From NCBI GenBank assembly GCA_949825045.1, contig OX463816.1:18673243-18737242 (forward strand): 64,000 bases of DNA. Reading direction: 5' to 3'. Of this stretch, positions 11,368 through 21,280 are shown one piece after another (the stretch's first letter is position 1; the number at the start of each line of letters is the position of its first letter). This stretch comes from Argyresthia goedartella (taxonomy: Eukaryota; Arthropoda; Insecta; Lepidoptera; Argyresthiidae). Made by a program: the position numbers and the translations under genes. The notes under the pieces were generated by a model. It had not been told where the DNA came from. It worked only from the letters and a program-made list of their open reading frames with translations, and made no database searches.

Positions 11368-11835
11368 CTATAGAAAATCGTGAAGCATGTCATTGAGGGA
11401 ACAAAAAAATATTTCAAAAGTTTTGTTATCGTATAAAGGGACTCTATAGATGCATATTACAATAATTTTATGCTCGGTTATTTCGATACCACTGCACTCA
11501 AAGACATTTGGCACGTTATACTTTTTTATTTCTATCATTTCTCTAAAACTATGAATGTTTTTCAGTAAAATGCATGCTCCACCATTACGTTTATTCCTAT
11601 TAAAACAAGACGCTCGTGTGAAGTTCGGGATGTTTAGTAGGTTCCAGTCGCTTTCTAACATGTTATGTTCTGTTGCACAGATTACATCAATATCCTTCCC
11701 GTTAGTTTTTAATTCTTCAAGATGAGCCATTAGTTCATCCGATTTTGTGATTAACCCATTTATATTTTGATGCATCACATATATACTATTATACACGAAA
11801 AAAATCCTTTTTACCAACATTATTATTGTCAACAT
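11368..11835 (-). pseudogene. LINE B endonuclease N-terminal part
   Basis: The product begins near YVMHQNINGLITKSDEL and includes DVICATEHNML, FTRASCFNRNKRNGGACILL and VICIYRVPLYDNKTF. These are the opening blocks of the endonuclease, with the E of TEH kept. The frame overlaps the ORF1 end (11789-12214) by 47 bp, which is compatible with a coupled start of ORF2. Confidence 0.8.
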
Positions 11836-13053
11836 TTATGACCTTTCCATTATCAGTTTTATCATTTATGTTATTATTACATCTTTCTATTATCTCATTC
11901 ACGTTTGCATCTATAAAATCAGTTTGCGTTGATTGTTCTGACTTTGTGTGACATTTTACATTTGAATTACATTTTGTCATTTTTATTTTGGATCCTACAC
12001 TTAGAATTTCACTTAATATTGATCGGCACAATTTTAAATTTAACATTTTATGGCTTGCCCTAAATTGGTGATAATTAATATAGATGAATGACATATTTTC
12101 GTGTTGGCTACTTATAAACCTCATTTCATAATTTAACTTCCTAGTGCTCAAGTACATATTGTGTGGAATTTCACAGGTGATGATGTTCGTTTTTTTGCCG
12201 CATTTATCCAGCATTGAAGTCCAAATTGGAATCTGTATGAATTTGTGTCATTTGTTCCTCCCAGCAGAATGACGTAGTCTTCTTCGGTCATCTTTAGAAC
12301 TTCTTCTCTTTCTGATTTTAGAACATCTTCCAGTGTTGCACCTGGTTTACTAAAGCAGGTAACTAGGTAGTTTTGCCCAACCAGTTCCTGCAGTAGATCC
12401 CGAAGATTTCGTCCTTGTTGGTCCGCTAAAATAAGAATCTTTCCCTTTGCCGGTTTAGTGATGTTATTTGTTTCTATTTTCGCTGATGTCTTTGTACTAA
12501 AAAATATCTTTTGTTGTGTTTCAATTTCATTTTCTTGCTTCTTTGTCAGCTCTTCGAATGATTTTTCCAATACATTACAAACAGACTGTGTGTATTTTCT
12601 GTTAAGGCCACGTGTTAAACTCAGTTGGATTGGTTTATTTATAGTTCTGTAGGTTGGTTTAAATGGAAATGGCATTGAGAACCTCCTTGGTGTTTTTGTG
12701 CTTCCATTTAGTAGGCCTGTACTGGTAACTTTCTTAAAGTTCTCGATCGTCTTTTTGAGTTTAACACTTTCACTTTTAAAGTTAGAGAGCTCCATTACAA
12801 GGCTTGAAATTTCCTCATTTGCACTGTCTGAATCTCTGCGTAACTGCTGCACTTGGTTTTTCAGCTCTAGTGTATGTGATGTATCGCTGATTGACAAGTT
12901 AGGTAAGCTATTACTGATCGAGTTATTTAGAAGTGTTAAGTTGAGAAACGTATTTCCAGCAGATAAGTCCTGTGTAGATCTAGCTTGTATGTTATTCCTC
13001 CTTTGTGTATTGACGAAATTGAAGGAAATATCATTTGACTCATTTGCCTCCAT
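11789..13053 (-). pseudogene. LINE B ORF1: coiled coil plus SGNH-esterase-like domain
   Basis: The first frame (13053-12148) starts MEANESNDIS. It holds a coiled-coil segment (LELKNQVQQLRRDSDSANEE, residues ~63-105) and then KGKILILADQQGRNLRDLL, CFSKPGATLEDVLK and DYVILLGGTND. This series resembles the SGNH/GDSL esterase fold known in ORF1 of some CR1-type LINEs; GGTND fits the conserved loop. A frame shift near 12190 moves the end to 12214-11789 (IITCEIPHNMYLS). Its role would be RNA or lipid binding in the particle; the catalytic triad cannot be proven by eye. Confidence 0.7.
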
Positions 13054-13075
13054 TGTAACAAAATGCTATTTTCAA

Positions 13076-13287
13076 AACTTCGCGGCTGAGATTCGAGCCT
13101 GGGTCTCTGGCGCAAGGGGCGTGGGTGTTACGCATACGTCGCCGTCGAAGTTTATTTTATTTATAAGTTAGTTACTCACGAACAGGTATCAGCGCTGAGA
13201 GATGGTCGCGCTCCTATACTGATGACGCAGTCGCGTGACTCAAGCTCCGTGACTCGACTCCTGCGTCCGCCAAGCGCGTCAGTATAA
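13076..13287. other. GC-richer spacer, possible LINE B 5' UTR
   Basis: The base composition is clearly richer in GC than its neighbours. A TATAAATA box lies at about 13282-13289 on the plus strand. A phrase similar to a tRNA B box (GATTCGAGCCTGG) occurs at about 13090. No frame was recognised. Confidence 0.3.
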
Positions 13288-13700
13288 ATACCGCCCGCAT
13301 CCCCCGTGGCGCTTACGTGAGAAACGCAACGATCGCAAGGGACCTAGGATAAGAGACACCGGACAAGTTCGTCCAGAGGCTGGCAACGAACATGTTCGCA
13401 CGAGCGGACGGCTCTCAACACCCGCTCGTACGAGACCTGGCGCCATACCACGCGCGCCCGCCTGACCGTCGCCGCCTACCCCGAGACCTTGTTGCCGAGC
13501 CGGCAGCACCCCTGGATTGAAGCCACACAACCCGACAAACACCTCAGCCACCCAATGACCTGGCCGTAGTCACGGCCAGCGGAAGACTCCGCGGAAGGGG
13601 GCCATTGCCCCGGGACCGCAACCCCGCACCCTGGAAGGGGTGTGAGAAGATCACCAAGCCGTGGCGCTTCAGTCAGTGAGAACCGTGACAAAGGGAGGTT
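13288..13700 (+). mobile_element. Jockey-type LINE 3' fragment
   Basis: In the plus frame the DNA encodes AYVRNATIARDLG, then FVQRLATNMFARADGS, then YHARPPDRRRLPRDLV, which is the C-terminal end of jockey-type RT proteins. The fragment at 58660-59178 is the same family. It is 5'-truncated; the coding part ends near 13519 and a GC-rich 3' UTR follows to about 13700. Confidence 0.75.
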
Positions 13701-14102
13701 GTGTGTGCATACAATTTGTGAGTGCGCGTAAAAATATCTACGAAACGATGACGAAAGGTGAGTTATTTTATTGTGTATCTTATTTGAATTGCAGAGAATT
13801 ACCGTCGAACTGTTAAAAGTCTACTGTGTCTAATTATCAAAGTCCTATGTGCATAGGGATAACAAAAGGTTATCGGCTATTTACCAAAAACGGCCTAGCC
13901 ATAGTTGTAGGATAAATGATTTAGAACAACGATTCATTATTATTCCTATTTACCTAATTGTTATGGAGTATGGCTCAATCTTACTCGTATCCGGGTAAAG
14001 GCCTGTGGCCCTAGGTGGGGACATTAATGAGCTAAATTTACTTTTACTTTACTTTTACCTAATTGTTATTTTATGCTTACAGCGACATCCGGAACCATGA
14101 TA
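13701..14102. other. Transposon DNA upstream of the transposase
   Basis: The DNA belongs to the large element. An ATGACGAAAG followed by GTGAGT (about 13746-13762) could be a tiny first exon. An acceptor at TTTTATGCTTACAG (about 14080) precedes the ATG at 14103. Nothing else was identified. Confidence 0.35.
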
Positions 14103-17094
14103 AAATGGCTTCAAAAAGGCAAATAATATCTAAACAAAAGATTAAGAACTTACGTGAAGAGGTACGTGCGATTTTACTATTAAGTTTATTCGAACTGATC
14201 TGATTAACAATTTTACAATAATAATTCTTTATTGCACAGAAAAATACAAAAATATATTTCACTCGAAATTAAATGGCAAAGGCGAGCTTATCTCACAACA
14301 GAGTTTGTGGTTAAGTTGTCGTAATAAGCCTATCGTGTTCGGTCCTGAGTTATTATTAATGGCATGATGATGATGATCAGTGTCAAATGTCATGATGGAG
14401 ACCGAAGGTGCCCATAGGACATTGTTCTCTTGTAGCCGTCTAAAGGGCTCTACTCACGGTGCAATCTGTCTTGCAACTTGTTGCCTTGCAACAGATTGCA
14501 GGTACATTGCATCGCGAGTAGGCAGGTTGCAGGTTGCATGCCTCGATTGCATCGAGATTGCATCTTGAGTAGGCAGGTTGAGTAGGCAAGACAGATTGTA
14601 CCGTGATTTAGTAATCTGTGACCGTGAGTAGAGCCCTTTACTATCGTACGAGTAGTTTATTAATTATGATTTATTCATTTCAGAATTCACATGTCAACGT
14701 AGATCCACCAGACAAAAATGACACCATAAAACGATTTGAAACATGTGTGATGAGTCTTACACCATCTATTGGAGTAGAAATATCAGATAAAGAAATGGCC
14801 ATATTAAGAAAATCCTTAGAAGATGATTCAAAAGCAATAAGTTTAGATTCTATGAAAGACGGCGATTCTACCCCAACCTGCGAGAATGCTGTTGATGTAG
14901 AGGGTTTTGGACAAGATATTGCCACAGCTCCTCCTAAAAAGGACGATGGAATACAAAATGTTGCAGAATCTCCTGAAGAAATAAATGGCCACAAAAAATC
15001 CTTACAAGATGATTCAAACTTAGCTTCGATGGGAGATGGCGATTCTACCAAAACCTGCGAAAATCCTGTTGATGTAGAGGTTTTTGGACAAGACAATGCC
15101 ACAGCTCCTCATAAAAAGGACGATGAAATACACGATGTTGCAGATTTTCCTGAAGAATTACATGGACACATAAACCATGACGCCGCACCTGCTAAGAAAA
15201 GAAAACACCGAGTTATAATGAAAAAAGTTATGTGGAGTTTTTGTCTGACGATGAAGATTTTGTTTGGGACTCAACATCGTGGAAGGAAACAGGTGATGAA
15301 TCTACTTCTAGTGAGCGTGAGAGTCACGGTAAGAAAAGAAAGAAACGTAAGAAAAGATCACAAGAAGGCATAGTAGACGACGATGGCCTAAGAAAGAAGA
15401 AAAAAAAAATATTAAGAAAAAAGCTAGAAACCGGGAAAGAATATAAGAAAAAAGATGGTTCAACGATTAGAGCAAAATAACTTCAAGCAAATCCTTGTGT
15501 GGGAAAAAATGTGGCAACAATTGCGAAAATATAAACGAACAGAAAAGGAGAGATATATTTGATTATTACTGGAGCTTGACAACGGAAAAAAGAAAAGATT
15601 GGGTAGTAGCAATGTCGTGTAGGACAGAAATAAAAAGAAAAACGATGCAAAGATACCACAAAAAGAACAAATACATTCGAATATTTCATTAACGAAGGAG
15701 AAGGACGACGACGAGTATGCCAGCAATTTCTTGTGAATACACTTGATGTGAGTCAGCGATTCATCTATTACACTCTGACAAATGCTACTATGGGAATAGC
15801 AAAAGCTGATGAAGGAGGTAAAATTGTACCTCCAAACAAAACTACAGAGACCGTCAAACTGTCTGCGGTGAATTTCATCAAGAGATTACCAGCCCTACCT
15901 TCACACTATGCAAGAAAAGATTGTACCAGATTGTATCTACCAGTGGAGATGAAGAACATCAAGAACTTATACCGAATTTATAAGGATGAGAAACTAAGCC
16001 AATGCGTGGACATTGTATCGGAGAGAAATTTTGGTGAAATTTTCAATAAATACTTTAACCTTGGCTTCCATAATCCAAAAAAGGACAAGTGTGTAAAGTG
16101 TTTGCGGTTTGAAGGCCAAGACATATCTGAAAATGCAGAGATGAAGAACCACCTAGAAAAAAGGATGCTTCGGTAAAGAGGAAGGAATGTCATTATGAGT
16201 TTCCTAAAAAAAATCCTTCTATAGTTTGTGCCACGTTGATTTGCAAAAGGTATTAAACACGCCCTACGGAAAAAGTATGCTACTTTTCTATTCGAGAAAA
16301 TACAGTGTATAACTTGTGTTTTTATGAATGCGTAACAAAAAACGGTTATTGTTATGTCTGGGGAGAATCAGAAGGAAAGAGGGGAGGCAACGAAATAGCG
16401 ACAATAATAAGCAAATATATAGACACCTGCGATCAACGAGGCACTGTTAATAGTATGATTTTGTATTCGGACTCATGTGCCGGTCAAAATAAAAACAGAA
16501 TGGTACTCGCAGCGATTCATAATGCACTGCTAGTTTCAAAGAATCTTGAAACAATACAGATGAATTATTTACTTCCGGGACATACTGACCGTAGATAGTG
16601 TTCATGCCACAATTGAAAATTCTGTTCGGAATAGAAACGTGTGGGCACCATCGCAGTGGCTCACTGTATGCCAGCTGGCTAGAATAGACCCAAAACCTTA
16701 TGAAGTGGAAGCACTTACTCACGACGACTTCAAAAACTACGAGGAGTTTGCAGACAAATATTTCAAGAGTAACCTCGTTGGTAAAATCAGCAAGATACGA
16801 GTGGCAACGTTCAAAAAATCTACCCCGACTGTTATGACTGTAAAATACAGCATGAAAGAAGACGCGCGAGAAGAATCAATATCTCTTTTTGCCAAACCGA
16901 AACCAATCAATGCTAAATTTAAATCTGCTTTGCCAATTACAAGGAGCAGATACAACGACCTGAAGAAGTTATGTGACAAAGATGTCATACCAAAAATATT
17001 TCAAGCGGAATTCTTGAATTTCCCGAACGTCAATGGTAAAGATTATCTGATTGACACTGATATTGAAGATGAACCAGAAATACAAAATGAATAG
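14103..17094 (+). pseudogene. Decayed DDE-type transposase (DUF7869-like family)
   Basis: First exon 14103-14161 begins MASKRQIISKQK and ends at GAG before GTACGTGCG. The second begins at 14683 after TTATTTCAG. The protein has an acidic, lysine-rich N-terminal region with a repeated unit (CENAVDVEGFGQDIATAP and CENPVDVEVFGQDNATAP), then CGKKCGNNC, then PALPSHYARKD, FNKYFNLGFHNPKKDKCVKC, FYSRKYSVYNL, ILYSDSCAGQNKN and VDSVHATIE. This order matches a widespread animal family with a proposed DDE fold; I recall it as DUF7869, which should be checked. Frame shifts occur near 15230, 15480, 15690, 16180-16280 and 16590, so it is dead. Its last 150 residues (16639-17094) are intact. Confidence 0.75.
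14443..14638. mobile_element. MITE with TA target duplication
   Basis: The ends are inverted copies of AAGGGCTCTACTCACGGT (left at 14443, right ending 14638) and are flanked by TA (14441-14442, 14639-14640). The interior is rich in TTGCA and GTAGGCAGGTTG repeats. It lies in the transposase intron. No coding content. Confidence 0.85.
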
Positions 17095-17684
17095 AGTAGA
17101 CACTGCTGTTAATTTTTAAGTATTTTCCTAATTTACAAATAGGTTTATAAGATGTTTGTTTTATAGGCCATTTTTAGAACACATTTTATAAGAAACTTTC
17201 TTTGTTGTTTGTGGAAAATGTTTTGTTATTTTGATTGTGCATGAAGATTTAACTTTTTATATTACTTAGATAACTTATACGTCTAGTGCGTTAACATTTA
17301 AATCTGCACCTACTTTATGATACTCCAAGTGCTTAAGCTTAATAGCCTGTTTATATTTTATTATAACAAAGGCTGTTCATACATTTTGCCTGACACTAAT
17401 ACAATGCGTGAGTCAAATTTAAATCATTTTTCTTGAATTCATAATTAACATTCTATGTCGCTTCAATCATTTTACCTGTTTCTGTTTTGAGGTCATTTTG
17501 TATCAAGCAACATTTATTTCTTGTAATAATGGCTTCAAACAAATGAAATATAAACTAAACTGTAGAGATTTTATTAACGAAAACAGCTTAGGTATTTTTT
17601 TGGAAAAATAATGAATACATTTTTCGTTGCTTTTTTTTCTAAAAATTTAATTTTTAAAACTCTCTCCTGTAAAGTTTCAAAAGT
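17095..17684. other. Transposon 3' untranslated and subterminal DNA
   Basis: AT-rich DNA between the transposase stop and the right inverted repeat. It holds one recognisable subterminal repeat (17455-17495) and no frame. Confidence 0.6.
17455..17495 (+). repeat. Subterminal repeat, right arm
   Basis: ATGTCGCTTCAATCATTTTA followed by CCTGTTTCTG matches the left-arm unit (8342-8500) in the same orientation. Confidence 0.5.
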
Positions 17685-17714
17685 GTCGCATCAGCCAAAT
17701 AGACCGGAAGCCCT
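17685..17714 (-). repeat. Right terminal inverted repeat of the large transposon
   Basis: On the plus strand it begins GTCGCATCAGCC and ends CCGGAAGCCCT. The reverse complement matches 8017-8046. Confidence 0.8.
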
Positions 17715-17720
17715 CGATAT

Positions 17721-18935
17721 AAGTAATAACATTCACTGACAAAACATGTATAATTTATTTTAATAATAAAATCAAAAGTTTACAACAAAATATTGAATGA
17801 CAACCGTGTCCAAGACCGAAAATTAAACCAGAAAAGAGATCACACACTGAACTTGTCTACGTTGTAAAAGAACACCAAAATTGCTGGTTCGTTTAAAATG
17901 AAATCAAAACCTTAGTAACGCGCTTTTGACGCTGTATGCGCACTTTGATTAGAACTCGACGTGAAGATGAAATGATTGTATGAGGAGGATATGAAGTGCG
18001 TATGGAATGGATGAGGGGTTATATGAATGATTGCCCAAAAGTATGCCGAAAATATATTTAACAGTGGCATGCAAATGCCTTTAGGAATTTAGATGGAAAT
18101 ATAATGAACAGACGACATAATCCTGTCCAAAGATTGAATTTGAGAGAAAGAGTGAATTGAAATATACATACTGTCGTCACAGTTCAAATAAACAAAAATA
18201 TGGATTGGGGCAAAAACTACGGGATCTCCTGAAGCCGGCGTCCAACTTCCTCGTTCACGTACGCCTGCCTGCCTGCTCCAAAGCACGCCTTGGTGAGGAC
18301 TACGCGTCCGCGGTGTCGGTTTCAAAAATTTGGGTTATGGCTCGATACGCAGCTCTCCACCAAAAGCTACAAATGAGACCTAATGATAAGTACCAGAATA
18401 ACGCTAACACGACCAAAATGCAACCACGGAATATAAACACCAAATACATACCCAGATCGCTTCCAACGTCTGGCCTTTGAGTTCAGATGAAATATCGGAG
18501 AAATATCGGGAAAACGGCAGCAGTCGCTAAGGCCGGCGTCAATTCTTGACGACCAGGGTCAATTCTTCTTGCGTCAAGGCTGCCCTCAACACAGATTCAT
18601 ACGACCACTCCCAACGCGAACAAAACTGGCCGAACGAAAAATTATTTGCACCAAAATGCTTTCGACTCGAACAGCTCAATGAAAATGCCTTTTTCCAGTC
18701 CTGCCAAAACTGACAACTACCAATAAGAATCTAGAATAATTCGAACTTTCAATTTCGCATAAACTTATAAAACATCAACCAGCCTGTATCCCAATAAAAT
18801 CGAAATAAAAATTAGCATTACAAAGGAGTCTTAAAACGACTTCTGCGAGTTCACGCTGCACTTGTTACCTTATTTTAATATTGTATCCTGTGTCAAGTTA
18901 CCCATATGGGTAAAATTACAACGATGATTTCATGA
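17721..18935. other. Unassigned stretch
   Basis: A GC-richer block (18220-18620) stands out, with a 107-codon plus-strand frame at 18157-18480 that resembles nothing known to me. It could be an LTR or untranslated part of an old element, but no partner copy is in the window. Confidence 0.35.
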
Positions 18936-19935
18936 GGCCGATGCATACATCGTGCCTGTGTACAATAATAGCTCCAAATTGAAGTTAGAACATTACCGGC
19001 CAATTTCTATTTTATACACGTTCGGGAAAATGCTTGACAAAATTGAGTTGGAGCATACTTACCCTTTTGTGATGCACGGCGTCCCGGAGGAACAACACGC
19101 TTTCATTAGGGGTCGGTACACCGCGTCTACCTGACTGTATTCGTTAGTGACGTCCTTCAAGGAATGCAGGTTGACGTGATTTCGAAAGAGCTTTCGATCG
19201 TGTGGATCACGTCATCCTGCTCGGAAAACTGCACTCACTGGGTATACGTCGAGACTAACTGCGATGGACTGCCTTATACATCAAACCGCCGGCAGGCTGT
19301 TGTTGTGGGTGGATTCCGTTCAGACTACACTAGTATACTCTCAGGAGTCCCGCAGGGTTCTCTGTTGGGCCCTCTACTCTATGCAGATTACCTGTAGGAC
19401 TTCAGGGAATGTTTTAAGCATGCCAAGTTTCTGCTTTATGCTGACGATAAGAAAGTTTATATGAATGTCCGCAGCAACGATTATTTACTTCACTTACAAG
19501 ATGATGTGGATAGGCTTACTGCTTATTACAAAAAGAACCGTATAGACATTAACACATCTAAGTGAATACACGTTACTCTTACAAGAAAGACCAACCCACT
19601 TCCTTTTGAGGACATGTTAAATAATATTCTGTTATGTAAAAGTAATACTGTGAGAGATCTAGGCCGTCATTCTCGACCCCAAATTATCATTTTCAGCTAA
19701 TTTTGACCCCATAATACAAAAAGCTTATAGAAATTTGGGTTTCGTGTTTCGTACATGCAAGGAATTTACGGACATTGTTTGCATCAAACTTATTTACTTC
19801 GCTTACGCGTTGTTGTGGAGTACCTATTGCATTGCTATCTGGAACCCATTTTACACAAAATATGCCAGCGATATAGTACGCATGCAACGAAACTTCCTTA
19901 AATTCCTGAACTACAACAACCTATACTTATAGATT
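18936..19935 (+). mobile_element. LINE RT fragment with intact YADD but many breaks
   Basis: Pieces in several frames give YRPISILYTFGKML, EEQHAFIRGRYTAST, SGVPQGSLLGPLLYADYL, FLLYADDKKVYMNV and then a post-palm region (WSTYCIAIWNPFYTKYASDI) ending at 19930. The catalytic YADD survives. The family differs from LINE A and B. No RNase H or endonuclease remains. Confidence 0.75.
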
Positions 19936-21010
19936 TTCGTAAATATTTTAGGACAAATTTGGACTAATTGCCATGAACAATCATGCCAATTTTCGACTTC
20001 ATACGACGCGTAGTTGACGAGATCTCATAAACCCGAAAACGTACGCCCAGAAAAAACTTCCATAACCACAAGAGCGACCAATTTTGCTTTTAGTGGACTA
20101 GTTATGAAGAGGGGCTTGTCTAGTTTGAAATGACGCGCCCCACCACTGAATCACACATACATTACCACAAGAATTATAATAGTGGTGTGGGGGCTATTTT
20201 AGTTTAGGCAAGCTATAACTGCGTACCAAGTTTAATCAGCCTACGACCTGCCGTTTAGATTTTTGTTTTTCGTAAATAGCTTCTTAACTATAATAGGACT
20301 AATTCTGAAATTTCACCGACATTTACAGGGCATGTTGGACTAATTATTCCATACGCCAGAACTCGTCTAGGAAACATTTTTTAGCTGGGCGTACGTGCTC
20401 ACCCTTCCCATCATGATTAGGCACCCTAATATTCACATCGCTTGATTGTTCACCATAAAAAATATACTCAGGTACCTACTCACTTTTTTCAACACAGGTC
20501 CTGGAAATAAGCACACCATAGGGAAACAATAATTTACAAATTTAATCATATATTTTTCTTAAATCAGCTGATACATTTGATTTCTAGTACTAACATTGGA
20601 TTGACTAAAACCCGGCCGAAATATCTGTGCACATAATGTTAACCCAGATGTTTACCTACCAATCAATAAAACAATAAATTTTGTTTCATAGGATTTGAAC
20701 AGAGTTCCATATAGCGATCCAATTTCAAGTCCCATAACATCTGGTTTAATAGGATGGCATCCCACTGTCTAACACAATTTTGCGTGAGAGATCTACTCCA
20801 TCCCGTAGTGCAGCAATATTTTGGTCAGGTAAAACATTTAAAGCCTGTTTTACAAACTATGGATAAACATTAACTGAAAAATAAATCAAAAATTTGTACT
20901 AAGTGCTTTTGTTTTGACCGGAAACATGCGTTTGTGAGTGCGGATCTCCCTCAAGTTTCACTCACTCCATTTCATTTTTGCGCTCTCACCAAAAGCACTG
21001 TATAAACACA
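19936..21010. other. Gene-free DNA downstream of mRpS7
   Basis: A small fold-back element lies at 20097-20226. Otherwise this is AT-rich DNA with no supported feature. Confidence 0.5.
20097..20226. repeat. Imperfect fold-back element
   Basis: GCTTGTCTAGTTTGAAATGA (about 20113) pairs imperfectly with a region near 20190-20220 (CTATTTTAGTTTAGGCAAGC), and GTTAT pairs with ATAAC at the outer ends. The size and layout resemble a small MITE. Confidence 0.45.
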
Positions 21011-21013
21011 GGT

Positions 21014-21019
21014 TTTATT
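21014..21019 (-). promoter_or_regulatory. Probable polyadenylation signal of mRpS7
   Basis: AATAAA on the minus strand, 43 bp past the stop codon. Confidence 0.6.
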
Positions 21020-21061
21020 CATATCTTGTGAAACAGGCCATTAGCATAAGATTTTGCTAGT

Positions 21062-21280
21062 CTACTGCCACCTATAATGTGCATAGGCCCTGTTTGCTTC
21101 GCAGAGCCGGTGCAAGTCCTGCTTCCTCTTGACAACCTTGCCGCTGTTGTTGGCCGCATCCAGCAGCTCCCAGGCAAACTGCTCGGGGAAGTGGATGGTC
21201 CTCTCCTTGTCATTGGAAGCGTCAAGTAGCCACTTGATGGCTAGGAAGAGAGAGCGCCTTTCGGTGATTGGACCAGGTAC
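21062..21280 (-). CDS. mRpS7: mRpS7 exon 4 (last coding exon)
   Basis: Acceptor AAAAATTTCAG, stop TAG at 21064-21062. It encodes VPGPITERRSLF to AHYRWQ, the conserved C-terminus of uS7m. The intron before it is 1376 bp and holds a MITE. Confidence 0.95.
   Translation of the reverse strand, partial: VPGPITERRSLFLAIKWLLDASNDKERTIHFPEQFAWELLDAANNSGKVVKRKQDLHRLCEANRAYAHYRWQ

Larger units (their letters stand above)
8743..13075 (-). mobile_element. LINE B, near full-length (CR1-like) with esterase-type ORF1
   Basis: Reading leftward, ORF1 (13053 to about 11800) and ORF2 (11835 to 9066: endonuclease, linker, RT) are present in order. The 3' end near 8743-8770 has a TTGAT-type repeat tail (plus strand AATCAAATCAAATC). 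Frame shifts lie near 12190, 11369, 10508 and at the RT C-terminus. It sits inside the left half of the large transposon (8017-17714), so it is younger than that element. DNA upstream of 13075 may be its 5' UTR. Confidence 0.85.
8017..17714 (+). mobile_element. Large DNA transposon relic (DDE-type, novel-looking), nested insertions inside
   Basis: Both ends carry ~30 bp inverted repeats starting AGGGCTTCCGG (8017-8046, 17685-17714) that match at about 26 of 30 positions. GATAT flanks the left end (8012-8016) and, one base off, the right end (17716-17720), so a short target duplication is possible. Subterminal repeated motifs lie inside both ends. The transposase relic is at 14103-17094. LINE B (8743-13075), a jockey tail (13288-13700) and a MITE (14443-14638) were inserted later. 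Without these the element would be roughly 4.6-5 kb. TIR, repeats and transposase were all read directly. Family assignment is uncertain. Confidence 0.75.

Noticed and set aside
15460..15726. Minus-strand frames opposite the transposase lysine-rich part
   Set aside because: Shadows of the biased composition of the plus-strand coding sequence.
18157..18480. 107-codon frame as a host gene
   Set aside because: No recognisable domain, and the flanking DNA looks like decayed repeat.
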